From an uncultured Collinsella sp. (GTDB lineage: Bacteria; Actinomycetota; Coriobacteriia; Coriobacteriales; Coriobacteriaceae), in assembly GCA_902489965.1 (NCBI GenBank), contig CABUCA010000002.1, forward strand, positions 1 through 60,453: a stretch of DNA of 60,453 nt. Reading direction: 5' to 3'. A model generated the notes under the pieces. It made no database searches. It saw only the letters and a list, made by a program, of their open reading frames with translations, and was not told where the DNA came from. A program made the position numbers and the translations under genes. The stretch's first letter is position 1; every line of letters starts with the position of its first letter. Positions 7,462 through 15,788 of the stretch are shown here, piece by piece.

Positions 7462-10266
7462 CTATAGCGAAACGGATCCGTTTTTCTTGATGCGGGCGAG
7501 TATGTTTTTGAGCTTGTTAAAGTCGAGCGGTTTGGACAGATGGGCGTTCATGCCGGCGTCGTGTGCCGCCTTGGCGTCCTCGGCAAAGGCATTGGCGGTG
7601 AGCGCGATGATGGGGATATCGGCTGCATCGACCTTCTCGCTCAGACGAATCGCGCGGGTTGCCTCGTAGCCGTCCATGTCCGGCATCATAATGTCCATCA
7701 GGATCGCATCGAAGCTGCCGGCGGGATGCGACAGGTACAGATCGACGACCTCGTTGCCGTTGGCGGCGCGGGTGACCACGACGCCCTCGGATTCTAGCAG
7801 CGCCTGGGCAATCTCGGCATTCAATTCGTTATCCTCGGCGAGCAGCACGTTCATGTTGGCGAGCGAGCAGTCGAGCGCCCTCTCGACCGTATTCGCCCGC
7901 GCCCGGGGGTTCTTGTCGATATCGAGCGGAATTTCCACGTAGAACGTGGTGCCCACATGGAGTTCGCTGGTGACTTCGATGGTGCCGCCCATCAGTTCAA
8001 TAAGCGACTTGACGATTGGCATGCCCATGCCGGTTCCTTGGAACTTGCTGCGCGCATCGTCACCTTCTTGGGCAAACGGCTCATAGATATGCTTTAAAAA
8101 CTTGGGAGTCATACCAATGCCGGTATCCGAAACGCTAAAGCAAAAGAGAGCGCGCCCGTTATCGAGTGGCTTGGTCTTTGAGCTAAAGGTGACGGAGCCG
8201 CCGTGCTTGTTGTACTTAATGCTGTTGTCTAACAGGTTGATCATGATCTGTCGGATATGGGTGGGACTGCCGACCATGTATGGCCCCGTGGCGTACGGCA
8301 GACTATTGTCCTGCATTGTGATGCCGTTACTGGACGCGCGGAGCTTGCACAGCACCAGTGTATCGTCACAGAGCTCTTTGAGGTTAAAAGGCGTATGCTC
8401 CAGTGTTAGCTTGCGGTCTTCGATTTTGCCCATCTCGAGGATGTCGTTGATTAGCGAGAGCAGGTGATTGGCGGCAACGCGCGCCTTGGCACGGCTCTCG
8501 CGGGCGACCTGGATATCGCCTTCCTTCAATTCCTCGATCTCGATAAGGCCCAGGATACCGTTGAGCGGCGTACGGATGTCGTGGCTCATGCGCGTGAGGA
8601 ATGCCGTCTTGGCGGCGTTGGCGGCATCGGCTTTTTTGCGCTCGGTTCGAGCGCGCACGAGTGCCCAGATGAGCAGGACGATGCCGACCGACAACATACC
8701 GATGAGGGCAGCTGCAACGGCGGCACGGTTGCGATAAAGGAATTGAAGCGTGTTGGATTCCTGGGCCGTGTACGACGTGGAGGAGTAATTGCTTGCGGAG
8801 AGCGATTCTCCGGCATTGATGATGCCCTTGTTGATGATTCCCAGCAGCTCGGGCCTTCCGCGCGAAATCCAGCACGAGAGCTCGCAGGTGTCAGGGAGCT
8901 CGGCCGTCTCGCAGTTCTCGAGATCATAACGGTCGCCGATGGTTTTTACGCGTGAACTGGGGGCGAGGATGCAGTGCACCGTTCCCTTCCTGAGGGCGTC
9001 GAACGCTTCATCGTCGGATTGGCATTCGGTCACGGTCGCTGTGGGGAACAGACTTTCGAGTACATTTCGGTTGATAAACGATGATTTGGTACAGGCGATG
9101 TTCTGAAGGTCTTTGTTCAGGTTGCTTCCGGTGTGGATGGCGGTGAGGGATGTGGTCCCCAACGATATCGACTGCACAACGCCTGATTGCTCGGCAAACC
9201 AGTAATCTCGGTATACCGGCAGCGCAACGTCGATGCTTCCCTTTGACAGGGCCTTTGACATCATCTTGTAGTTATCAAAGGCGACGGTTTTGACCGTAAT
9301 GCCAAATTTATCGTGCAACGTCGTCGCAAGCGATGCGAGCGAGCCTTCCATTTTGCCGTCTTCGTCTTCGTTGCAGTAGGGGAGTTTGCCCGTAATGTAG
9401 CCGAGCGTGATGGTGTTGTTGTTTGCTTTGAGCCAGGAACATTCGGGGCCGTTGAGCGATGATGAACCGCTGTTTTGGGCCGAGTAGTGAGATTTGACTT
9501 CGTCGTTATAGCGTGGGTTGACGCGGGCGATTGCTGTCATGGCGGCATTGATGTCGTCCATCAGGTCGGGGCGGCTTTTGGGGACGGCAAAATAGTAGTC
9601 GCTCGACCCAATGTAGAACATGGGGGAGGCACTGGGCGACGAGGTCGTGTCGTTCATGATGACGGCATCGACCTCGCCGTTTGCCAGCGCATCAAAGAGA
9701 ACGGAGTTTCCGTCATACTCCTTGTATGTGCAGGCGATTCCTTCGTTGGCGAGCCATTGCTGGCCAACGAAGGTTTGCATAACGCCGGGGTTGCAGCCGA
9801 TGGTAAGGCCTTGGAGCGCTCGGGGGTCACCCTTGGCCAGATCGTCGCGCTCGGGCCTGGCATAGATGTAGTAGCGCTCGGTGCCCTCGGGGTTCGATGA
9901 GAAGAGCAGTTTTTGGGCGCGTTCTTCGGAGTAGGAGATGTTTGGCATGAGGTCAATCTCGCCGGCTTCGAGCTTCTCCATAAGCTCGGTGAAGGTGCCG
10001 GAGACGTATTCGTACTGCCAGCCGGGTGTGTAGTACGAGAGGGTCTGGAGGTACTCGTAACCCCATCCCGAGAGACGCTCGCCGGGGGTGCCGTCCTGGA
10101 AGCCCTCGTTGTTGACGAGCCAACCAACGCGGACCGTTTTGACCTGCTGACTAGAGTCATCGGCAAAAGCCTGGACAGGCGCGATGGAATTCAGCACGGC
10201 AAGCGCGGCAAGCGCGACGGCCAGGGTGCGATATATAACTGAACGAAGGACAGCGGAAGCTCTCAC
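7462..10266 (-). CDS. BvgS-like hybrid histidine kinase with two fused solute-binding domains
   Basis: About 934 residues. An N-terminal signal/TM segment (VALAALAVLNSIAPVQAFA) precedes two family 3 solute-binding domains (about 40-270 and 280-500; second begins ITLGYITGKLPYCN). A TM segment follows near 515-540, then HisKA with His562 in FLTRMSHDIRTPLNG. The HATPase has NLLDNSIKYN, DTGIGM and GTGMGMPI, and the receiver has Asp858 in LMDIMMPDMDG. The frame opens with TTG at 10272, but GTG 10266 has AGGA 6 nt upstream and is preferred. It carries the same HisKA-HATPase-receiver layout as the split sensor at 3.8-6.9 kb, here with the sensors fused. No Hpt or output domain is present. Confidence 0.9.
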   Translation of the reverse strand: MRASAVLRSVIYRTLAVALAALAVLNSIAPVQAFADDSSQQVKTVRVGWLVNNEGFQDGTPGERLSGWGYEYLQTLSYYTPGWQYEYVSGTFTELMEKLEAGEIDLMPNISYSEERAQKLLFSSNPEGTERYYIYARPERDDLAKGDPRALQGLTIGCNPGVMQTFVGQQWLANEGIACTYKEYDGNSVLFDALANGEVDAVIMNDTTSSPSASPMFYIGSSDYYFAVPKSRPDLMDDINAAMTAIARVNPRYNDEVKSHYSAQNSGSSSLNGPECSWLKANNNTITLGYITGKLPYCNEDEDGKMEGSLASLATTLHDKFGITVKTVAFDNYKMMSKALSKGSIDVALPVYRDYWFAEQSGVVQSISLGTTSLTAIHTGSNLNKDLQNIACTKSSFINRNVLESLFPTATVTECQSDDEAFDALRKGTVHCILAPSSRVKTIGDRYDLENCETAELPDTCELSCWISRGRPELLGIINKGIINAGESLSASNYSSTSYTAQESNTLQFLYRNRAAVAAALIGMLSVGIVLLIWALVRARTERKKADAANAAKTAFLTRMSHDIRTPLNGILGLIEIEELKEGDIQVARESRAKARVAANHLLSLINDILEMGKIEDRKLTLEHTPFNLKELCDDTLVLCKLRASSNGITMQDNSLPYATGPYMVGSPTHIRQIMINLLDNSIKYNKHGGSVTFSSKTKPLDNGRALFCFSVSDTGIGMTPKFLKHIYEPFAQEGDDARSKFQGTGMGMPIVKSLIELMGGTIEVTSELHVGTTFYVEIPLDIDKNPRARANTVERALDCSLANMNVLLAEDNELNAEIAQALLESEGVVVTRAANGNEVVDLYLSHPAGSFDAILMDIMMPDMDGYEATRAIRLSEKVDAADIPIIALTANAFAEDAKAAHDAGMNAHLSKPLDFNKLKNILARIKKNGSVSL

Positions 10267-10360
10267 ATGCAATCCTAACGAATCGAGACATTACCGCATA
10301 AGGATACCAGCTCAGCCTGCCCAGTCGGCAGCTGTACCGCTAAACGCTCCCGCCCGGCAG

Positions 10361-10442
10361 TCATCGGGGACGTTCTTAAACGACTAGTCATTGGGGACGT
10401 TCTTGTTTGACTGGTCATTTAAGAACGTCCCCAATGACTAGT
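10361..10442. repeat. REP/BIME-like palindromic repeat, GGGGACGTTCTT family
   Basis: A perfect 22-bp inverted repeat (10383-10404 and 10421-10442) encloses a 16-nt loop. Each arm contains ATTGGGGACGTTCTT or its complement. A third, direct copy of GGGGACGTTCTTAAA lies just left at 10366-10380. The right arm ends 22 bp before the K+ channel -10 box. Confidence 0.8.
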
Positions 10443-10464
10443 TCCGTTTGCTGGGGAGGCGTGG

Positions 10465-10470
10465 GACAAT
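10465..10470 (+). promoter_or_regulatory. GACAAT -10 box before the ion channel gene
   Basis: GTGGGACAATA lies 40 nt upstream of the start codon. The same GGCGTGNGACAAT context recurs before the RlmA-type gene at 25083. Confidence 0.45.
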
Positions 10471-10510
10471 ACCGAGCGAACGTGATTGGTTGTCCGTGGA
10501 AGGGGTCGCG

Positions 10511-10936
10511 ATGAAAAAGCTCAGGACGCTTGCCGATGTGCTGCGACAGGCTGGCTTTGCACGCATTACGGGCCTGTTTCTTATTTTCTATCTGCTTTGC
10601 TCGACGGCTGTCTGGCTGTCCGAGCCCACGACCCTCACGTTTGGCGATGGTCTCTGGTTTAGCTTTGAGACGGTCTCGACCATCGGCTTTGGTGACATTC
10701 CGGCCGAGACACCGGTTGCCCGCGCCATTACCGTCATTCTGAGCGTCATCAGCATCTTCTACATCGCCATGCTCACGGGCGTGGCGGTGAACTACTGCAA
10801 TACGCTAATCAAGATGCGTCAAAAGGACACCATGGCGCGCTTTATGGATGATCTGGAGCATTTGGAAGAGCTCGATCGCGACGAGCTTGCCGATCTTTCG
10901 CGTCGCGTGCGCGAATATCGCCGCCGCCAACGCTAG
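10511..10936 (+). CDS. Two-TM potassium channel family protein
   Basis: A 141-residue ion channel subunit. TM1 is near residues 18-35, and the pore loop carries the selectivity filter TVSTIGFGDI (canonical T-x-G-[YF]-G-D). TM2 follows (AITVILSVISIFYIAML), and the cytoplasmic tail is charged and probably helical (DDLEHLEELDRDELADLSRRVREY). It has no RCK domain, so gating differs from Ktr/Trk systems. A GGAAGGGG ribosome site precedes ATG 10511. A tetramer in the membrane is expected for the family. Confidence 0.88.
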   Translation: MKKLRTLADVLRQAGFARITGLFLIFYLLCSTAVWLSEPTTLTFGDGLWFSFETVSTIGFGDIPAETPVARAITVILSVISIFYIAMLTGVAVNYCNTLIKMRQKDTMARFMDDLEHLEELDRDELADLSRRVREYRRRQR

Positions 10937-10972
10937 GACGGGCGCCGCGCGTCACGATGAGGGGGACTGAAT

Positions 10973-11506
10973 ATGAATATCACCGTGTATCTGGGTGCCA
11001 GTGCCGGCAATGACCCGGCGTTTCTGCCCGCGGTGCAGGAGCTGGGCAACTGGATTGGCGCCAACGGACACGCGCTGGTATACGGCGGGTCCAAATCGGG
11101 CCTGATGGGTGCGCTCGCCGATAGCGTGCTCGATGCTGGCGGACACGTGACGGGTGTTGAGCCGAGCTTTTTTATCGAGGCCGAGTTTCAACATGACGGT
11201 ATCGACGACCTCATCGTGACGAGTGATATGGCCGAGCGCAAAGCCAAGATGATTGAGCTCGGCGATGCGTTCATCGCCTTTCCCGGTGGGACGGGCACGC
11301 TCGAGGAGATTGCCGAGGTCATGTCCGCGGTGTCGTTGGGGCACCTGAGTGCTCCGTGCATCCTGTATAACCTGGACGGTTACTACAACGACCTCAAGGC
11401 GCTGCTCGGGCACATGATCGATAAGGGTTTATCGAGCCCGCAGCGCCAGCAAGGCATTTACTTTGCCGACGATTTGCGCGAGATTGTCTCGATTATCAAC
11501 GGATAA
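10973..11506 (+). CDS. LOG family (TIGR00730-type) Rossmann-fold protein
   Basis: A 177-residue protein of the LOG/YvdD family, which hydrolyses nucleoside 5'-monophosphates to free base and ribose phosphate. Signatures are the N-terminal TVYLGASAGNDPAF, HALVYGGSKSGLMG, SDMAERKAKM and the PGGTGTLEE motif near residue 104. The family is often named lysine decarboxylase-like in older records, which has little biochemical support. GGGGG lies 7 nt before the ATG. It starts 36 bp after the channel gene, so the two may be cotranscribed. Confidence 0.9.
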   Translation: MNITVYLGASAGNDPAFLPAVQELGNWIGANGHALVYGGSKSGLMGALADSVLDAGGHVTGVEPSFFIEAEFQHDGIDDLIVTSDMAERKAKMIELGDAFIAFPGGTGTLEEIAEVMSAVSLGHLSAPCILYNLDGYYNDLKALLGHMIDKGLSSPQRQQGIYFADDLREIVSIING

Positions 11507-11586
11507 GTCTTGAGCCTGTCCCACTATGGCTCCCAATGGTGCCGTTTGCGGCGCAGACGGTTGGCTCGTTCGGGCAACGCTCGCTC

Positions 11587-11592
11587 TACAAT
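11587..11592 (+). promoter_or_regulatory. TACAAT -10 box before the ClC gene
   Basis: TCTACAATAAAA lies 39 nt before the start codon. TTGGCT at 11562 could be the -35, but spacing is 19 bp. Confidence 0.45.
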
Positions 11593-11631
11593 AAAACATA
11601 ACTATGTCGACTTTGACCGCGGGAGGACCCG

Positions 11632-12921
11632 ATGGATAACCTTGCCAAACCCACAAACCGCGCGCTGTTTTTAGTTAGCGTTGCCGTGACCGGTGCGTTC
11701 GCAGGTGCCGCGGTCTGGCTGTTCTTTTTTGCGATGGAGCACGGTATCGACTATCTGTGGACCGAGATTCCGCACGCGCTGGGCGTCGCTTCGCCCGAGC
11801 TTGCCAGCGGCCCGTTTGGCTTTCTGCCGTACCCGTTTTTTGTCTGCTTGCTGGGCGGTCTGTTAATTGGTCTGTACGAGAAGATGACAGGCACCAAGAC
11901 CGATGACCTCAACCAGGTGATGGCTAAGGTTAAGCAAGACGGGCGCTACCCGTACGACAACCTGGGCAAGCTTTCGCTCGCGGCATTGCTGCCGCTGCTG
12001 TTTGGCGGAAGTATTGGACCGGAGGCCGGCCTGACCGGCGTTATCGCGGGTCTGTGCAGCTGGGTCGGCGACCGCATGCGCCGCTTTGGCGCCGAGTTTA
12101 GGGAGCTCACGCTGCTGGGTACCCAGGCCGCTCTGACGGCGCTCTTTACCGCGCCCGTCTTTGGTTTTGTGGCACCGCTTGCCGGAAGTGCTGACGGCGA
12201 CGAGGGCTCTGCGTCCGACGAGATTACGATCAAGCTGCCCAAGGCACAGAAGACCGTGGTCTACGGCATTGCGATTGCCGGCGGCCTGGGCACCTATATG
12301 CTGCTTGGCCAGCTTGTGGGCGGTGGCATGGGCATGCCCAGGTTCGAGGCCGCCGAGGTGGGCAACTTGGAGCTTACCTGGCTCGTCCCTCTGTCGTTGA
12401 TCGGAACAATCTGCGGCTGGCTGTACTTTGTCTCTGAGCACGCGAGCGAAGCGCTTGCCCATGCCATAGGGGAGCGTCCTGTCGTCAAGGCCATGCTAGC
12501 CGGTCTGGCGCTCGCCATCTGCGGCACGGTCCTGCCCTACACCATGTTTGCCGGCGAGACTCAGGCCGACGTGCTCATGGAAACCTACCTGACCATTCCC
12601 GCTGGCGTGCTTATCGCGACCGGTCTTGTTAAGGCCATGCTGACGCCCGCCCTCATCAACCTTGGTTGGCGCGGCGGCCACTTCTTCCCGGTTATTTTCT
12701 CAGGCGTAAGCCTGGGCTATGGCCTTGCCATCCTCACCGGCGCAGATCCGGTCTTTTGCGTCGCCGTCTGCACGGCATCGACGATGGGCGCGGTCATGCG
12801 TCAGCCGGTCATGGTCGTGGGCCTGTTGCTCATGTGCTTCCCGCTCAAGGGTATCGTCTGCATGATTATCGCGGCCGTTATCGCCGCTGGCATTCCGCTG
12901 CCCAAGCCGCTGCGCAAGTAG
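11632..12921 (+). CDS. ClC-family chloride channel/antiporter homologue
   Basis: A 429-residue polytopic membrane protein with about ten hydrophobic segments, matching the ClC family. The conserved GGSIGPEAGL sits where ClC proteins have GREGPxxQ, and GWRGGHFFPVIFSG matches the later GGIFxP motif. The external gating glutamate of GREGP is replaced by isoleucine, which in studied ClCs alters or removes proton coupling. A first GSGIP motif is not obvious. GGGAGGA precedes the ATG. Whether it carries chloride or fluoride cannot be decided. Confidence 0.82.
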   Translation: MDNLAKPTNRALFLVSVAVTGAFAGAAVWLFFFAMEHGIDYLWTEIPHALGVASPELASGPFGFLPYPFFVCLLGGLLIGLYEKMTGTKTDDLNQVMAKVKQDGRYPYDNLGKLSLAALLPLLFGGSIGPEAGLTGVIAGLCSWVGDRMRRFGAEFRELTLLGTQAALTALFTAPVFGFVAPLAGSADGDEGSASDEITIKLPKAQKTVVYGIAIAGGLGTYMLLGQLVGGGMGMPRFEAAEVGNLELTWLVPLSLIGTICGWLYFVSEHASEALAHAIGERPVVKAMLAGLALAICGTVLPYTMFAGETQADVLMETYLTIPAGVLIATGLVKAMLTPALINLGWRGGHFFPVIFSGVSLGYGLAILTGADPVFCVAVCTASTMGAVMRQPVMVVGLLLMCFPLKGIVCMIIAAVIAAGIPLPKPLRK

Positions 12922-12956
12922 CGCGGTTTTTCACGAGTCAATTCCAGGGGTACGAG

Positions 12957-13748
12957 ATGATCCTGTACTTCAGCGCGACAGGGAACAGCGAGCATGTGGC
13001 GCGTCGCATTGCAGCGGCGACAAGCGACAAAGTTATGTCGATTGAGCGCTTTGATGCCGAGATCCTTCACCTTGCTGTGATGGAAGGCCCCTGTCGGCTG
13101 GGGTTTGTCGCCCCGGTATACGCCTGGGGCTTGCCGACGCCAATGATCGAGTTTTTGAAGACTGTCGACCTATCGGTTGCTGCCGGCACAAAGGGCGGCG
13201 AGCGCCCCTATACGTTCTATGTCTCGACATATGGTTCGACGACCGGGCAATCGGCCAAGTTCGCCCGCGATCTGCTACACGAGCGTGGGCTCGAGTTAGA
13301 TGCGGCGATGAGCGTCAAGATGCCCGATACCTGGACGCCTGTTTTCGACCTGTCTGACCCTCAAAAGGTTGAGGGTATCAATAGAGCTGCCGAGGCGCAG
13401 ATTGATGCCGTGATCGAGGCGGTGCGGGCACGCCGCACGGGCAACATGATGCGTCATCGCGTGCCTCTGTTTGCATCGTGCGCGTATCACGCAATTGGGC
13501 TGCCGCGCATGCAACAGACGAGCAAGTTTGCCGTCGATGCCGATCGCTGCATCGGCTGCGGCCTGTGTGCCAAGCGCTGCCCCATGGCGGCGATTGAGAT
13601 GCGCGACGGCCTTCCCGTCTGGACAAAGCCGGAGTGCGCAGCCTGCCTTCGTTGCCTGCACTGTTGTCCCAAATTTGCCATCTCGCACGGTAAGCGCACG
13701 GCATCCCACGGTCAGTACAGGCATCCCAAACCAGGTGTGAGGATGTAG
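12957..13748 (+). CDS. EFR1-type flavodoxin/ferredoxin fusion protein
   Basis: A 263-residue protein with an N-terminal flavodoxin-like domain (ILYFSATGNSEHVAR phosphate-binding loop, FVAPVYAWGLPTPMIEF) and a C-terminal 2[4Fe-4S] ferredoxin domain. The two clusters are CIGCGLCAKRCP and CAACLRCLHCCP. Such proteins shuttle electrons in anaerobes. The frame is open from 12666, inside the ClC gene, but ATG 12957 has AGGGG 7 nt upstream and begins exactly at the flavodoxin strand. It sits 35 bp after the ClC stop, so it is probably in the same transcript. Confidence 0.88.
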   Translation: MILYFSATGNSEHVARRIAAATSDKVMSIERFDAEILHLAVMEGPCRLGFVAPVYAWGLPTPMIEFLKTVDLSVAAGTKGGERPYTFYVSTYGSTTGQSAKFARDLLHERGLELDAAMSVKMPDTWTPVFDLSDPQKVEGINRAAEAQIDAVIEAVRARRTGNMMRHRVPLFASCAYHAIGLPRMQQTSKFAVDADRCIGCGLCAKRCPMAAIEMRDGLPVWTKPECAACLRCLHCCPKFAISHGKRTASHGQYRHPKPGVRM

Positions 13749-13763
13749 CGGCTGCTGGCCGCG

Positions 13764-14639
13764 CTATTTCCAAATCGCGAGCGCGGCGGTGCCCAGGACG
13801 ATGAGGGCGAGACCGATGGCGTTGCGTCGTGAGAGTTTTTCGTTGAATGCCAGGCGCGCAAATAGTACCGATACGACAATCGATAGTTTGTCGATCTGCA
13901 CCACGACGCTCACCTGGCCTGTGGCGATGGCGTAGTAGCACAGCAGCCACGATGCGCCAGTCGCAATGCCCGATGCCGCGAGAAATACGAGTTCGTAGCG
14001 GTCTACGTGCACGGCTTGGCCCATCTTGCCTTTAGCTGCCACGATTGCCCATGCCATAACCAGTACCACACAGGTACGGATTGCCGTGGCCAGGTTGGAC
14101 TCGACGCCTTCGATGCCAACCTTGGCAAGGATGGACGTGAGCGCCGCGAACACGGCGGCGCCGAGGGCGTAAGCGAGCCAGGTCCGGTCTTGCTGCCGCT
14201 CGGGTCCGGCAGACTGCTTCTTCTCGATCATTAAAGACGTGCCGAGGGTGATGACAGCGGTTCCCACGAGCTTAACCGCAAGGTTGCTCGTCTCGCCAAA
14301 AAGCACGATGGCAATCAGTGCAGCGAGTACGGTGCTCATCTTGTCGACCGGTACGACCTTATTGACGTCTCCGATGCCCAACGCCTTAAAGTAACAGATC
14401 CACGAAGCGCCGGTAGCGAGTCCCGAGAGGACGAGAAAGAGCCAAGATCTGGGTTCGATGCTGCCGATGGTTCCAATGGATCCAGAAATGCCCGCCATTG
14501 CCCAGGCGAAAACGAGCACCACGCAGGTGCGAATGGCCGTCGCGACATCGGAGTCGGTCTGCTTGATGCCGCATTTGGCCAGGACAGATGTGACGCCGGC
14601 AAAGAATGCTGACGCAAATGCTGCGACGACCCACGACAC
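13764..14639 (-). CDS. EamA/DMT superfamily transporter with two near-identical half repeats
   Basis: A 291-residue inner-membrane protein with about ten TM segments in two EamA halves. The halves are unusually alike: TAIRTCVVLV occurs in both (near 33 and 182), and GLATGASWICY mirrors GIATGASWLLCY. Substrate is unknown; DMT proteins export or import metabolites. The start is GTG 14639 with GGGGAGG 10 nt upstream. It is transcribed toward and nearly touches the convergent ferredoxin gene (15 bp apart). Confidence 0.85.
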   Translation of the reverse strand: MSWVVAAFASAFFAGVTSVLAKCGIKQTDSDVATAIRTCVVLVFAWAMAGISGSIGTIGSIEPRSWLFLVLSGLATGASWICYFKALGIGDVNKVVPVDKMSTVLAALIAIVLFGETSNLAVKLVGTAVITLGTSLMIEKKQSAGPERQQDRTWLAYALGAAVFAALTSILAKVGIEGVESNLATAIRTCVVLVMAWAIVAAKGKMGQAVHVDRYELVFLAASGIATGASWLLCYYAIATGQVSVVVQIDKLSIVVSVLFARLAFNEKLSRRNAIGLALIVLGTAALAIWK

Positions 14640-15089
14640 GGGTGAAATGCCTCCCCAAAGAACGACCGCGCCAGATTTACGGCGCTCGTCCGATGATACC
14701 GTCCCGCCATGAAGCTTTGATATCGCTGTGGTGAGACAGGGGCCATATTTCGAGAGGACATTTGGTTAAGGCTCGAATCGAAGGTGAATGGTTTTCCGCG
14801 AAGTGAACGAGTAAATCTTGACCCCTGGAACATGCACACTTTTTTCGAACAAAACCGCAGGATTCTTAGACAAAAACCGCAGGAATTGAGTCCTTAAAAA
14901 TGTCGATGCTACAGGGCACTGTTTTTACTCGTTCACTTCGCGGAAAAGTATTCACCTTCGATATGCTGACGGTGTCTTTTTGGTTGCCAAGAACTAGACG
15001 GCCTGCTGTGAAGGGCGGTGGTGACGCTATGCCGCCTCGTTACATTGAAAAAATAAGCGGGGTACCACCTAAGCTTTTTTAGCCGTCGA
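14640..15089. other. 450-bp intergenic region containing an inverted element
   Basis: The space between the ABC permease stop and the DMT start has no ordinary gene. It holds the inverted element at 14777-14962 and an A/T-rich segment with a weak hairpin (AAGC...GCTT followed on the minus strand by TTATTTTTT near 15050) that could end the permease transcript. Confidence 0.5.
14777..14962. repeat. Inverted element with about 38-bp arms and divergent mini-ORFs
   Basis: The left arm (about 14777-14814) and right arm (about 14925-14962) are complementary apart from two bases; both contain CCGCGAAGTGAACGAGTAAA or its complement. Similarity continues weakly inward for about 25 bp. The centre has two direct copies of AAAACCGCAGGA. 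Read outward from the centre, each arm encodes FTRSLRGK-x-FTFD after a start codon, without a ribosome site. A small non-autonomous mobile element is one reading. Confidence 0.6.
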
Positions 15090-15788
15090 TTACAGATCGC
15101 GTGCTCGATAAACCTTGGTGCTGACGGTGCAGCTGATTGCACATAGCGCGAGCGCCAGTACGGCAATTCCTGCGCACAGACCGCCAAGGACGGCAGGATC
15201 GGGATTCGCTCCGGCAATCGACATGAGCCAGTTGCTAATGGGGTTGGAAGAGCTCAGCATTGCCATGGTACCGCAGCCCATCAGGGCAAACAGGCCGACG
15301 GAAAGGCGCAGCGCCTCCATGTGTCCAAATCGAAAGAACAGCGGCTGTGCCAAAAACACCATCATGAGGGAGATGAGCATCGATGCGGCGGAGGCTATTG
15401 TGATCTCAAAGACGGTCTGTCCCGTCGAGGGAATGCCCGTGTGATCGAAGAACGGAAGGGCGATGATGTTCAAAAGCACGGCGGCGCATGCCATGACGGC
15501 CGAGACAGCAATAATGCACAGGTAGCGTGCGCAGATGATGTCTTTGCGCGAGAACGGCAGCGTTGCCCGATAGCGCTCCCAGCCGTTTTGGTTATCGTAG
15601 CCAGCCAGTGAGTTCATGATTATGATGGGCGACATGGCGCTGGCCGCGCAGGCGCCGGCGCTCATACCGGAATCGCCGTCCGATGCGTTGGCAAGGGTTA
15701 GCACGACGAAGATGAACAGGCCGACGCCCGCAATGCTCGGGATGAGCGTGCGAGCGATGGCGAGCTCGGACATAAAGGCGCGTTTCAT
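15090..15788 (-). CDS. ABC-2 type transporter permease
   Basis: A 232-residue membrane protein with six predicted TM segments and no soluble domain. It resembles the small ABC-2 permeases paired with GntR-type repressors (loop NQNGWERYRATLPFSRKDIICARY is a family hallmark). Its start overlaps the stop of the ATPase gene by 4 bp (ATGA), which pairs the two products as one exporter. Related YtrBC/PmtAB-like systems deal with cell-wall-active compounds or peptides; the substrate here is not known. Confidence 0.85.
   Translation of the reverse strand: MKRAFMSELAIARTLIPSIAGVGLFIFVVLTLANASDGDSGMSAGACAASAMSPIIIMNSLAGYDNQNGWERYRATLPFSRKDIICARYLCIIAVSAVMACAAVLLNIIALPFFDHTGIPSTGQTVFEITIASAASMLISLMMVFLAQPLFFRFGHMEALRLSVGLFALMGCGTMAMLSSSNPISNWLMSIAGANPDPAVLGGLCAGIAVLALALCAISCTVSTKVYRARDL

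Noticed and set aside
14336..14839. 167-residue minus-strand frame overlapping the DMT gene
   Set aside because: It runs out of frame through the DMT transporter; only its first 21 codons, inside the inverted element, are of interest.
15050..15075. T-box-like GGTGGTACC on the minus strand upstream of the DMT transporter
   Set aside because: The region upstream on that strand is the ABC permease gene, leaving only about 20 nt for stem I, and no specifier loop or terminator/antiterminator pair fits.
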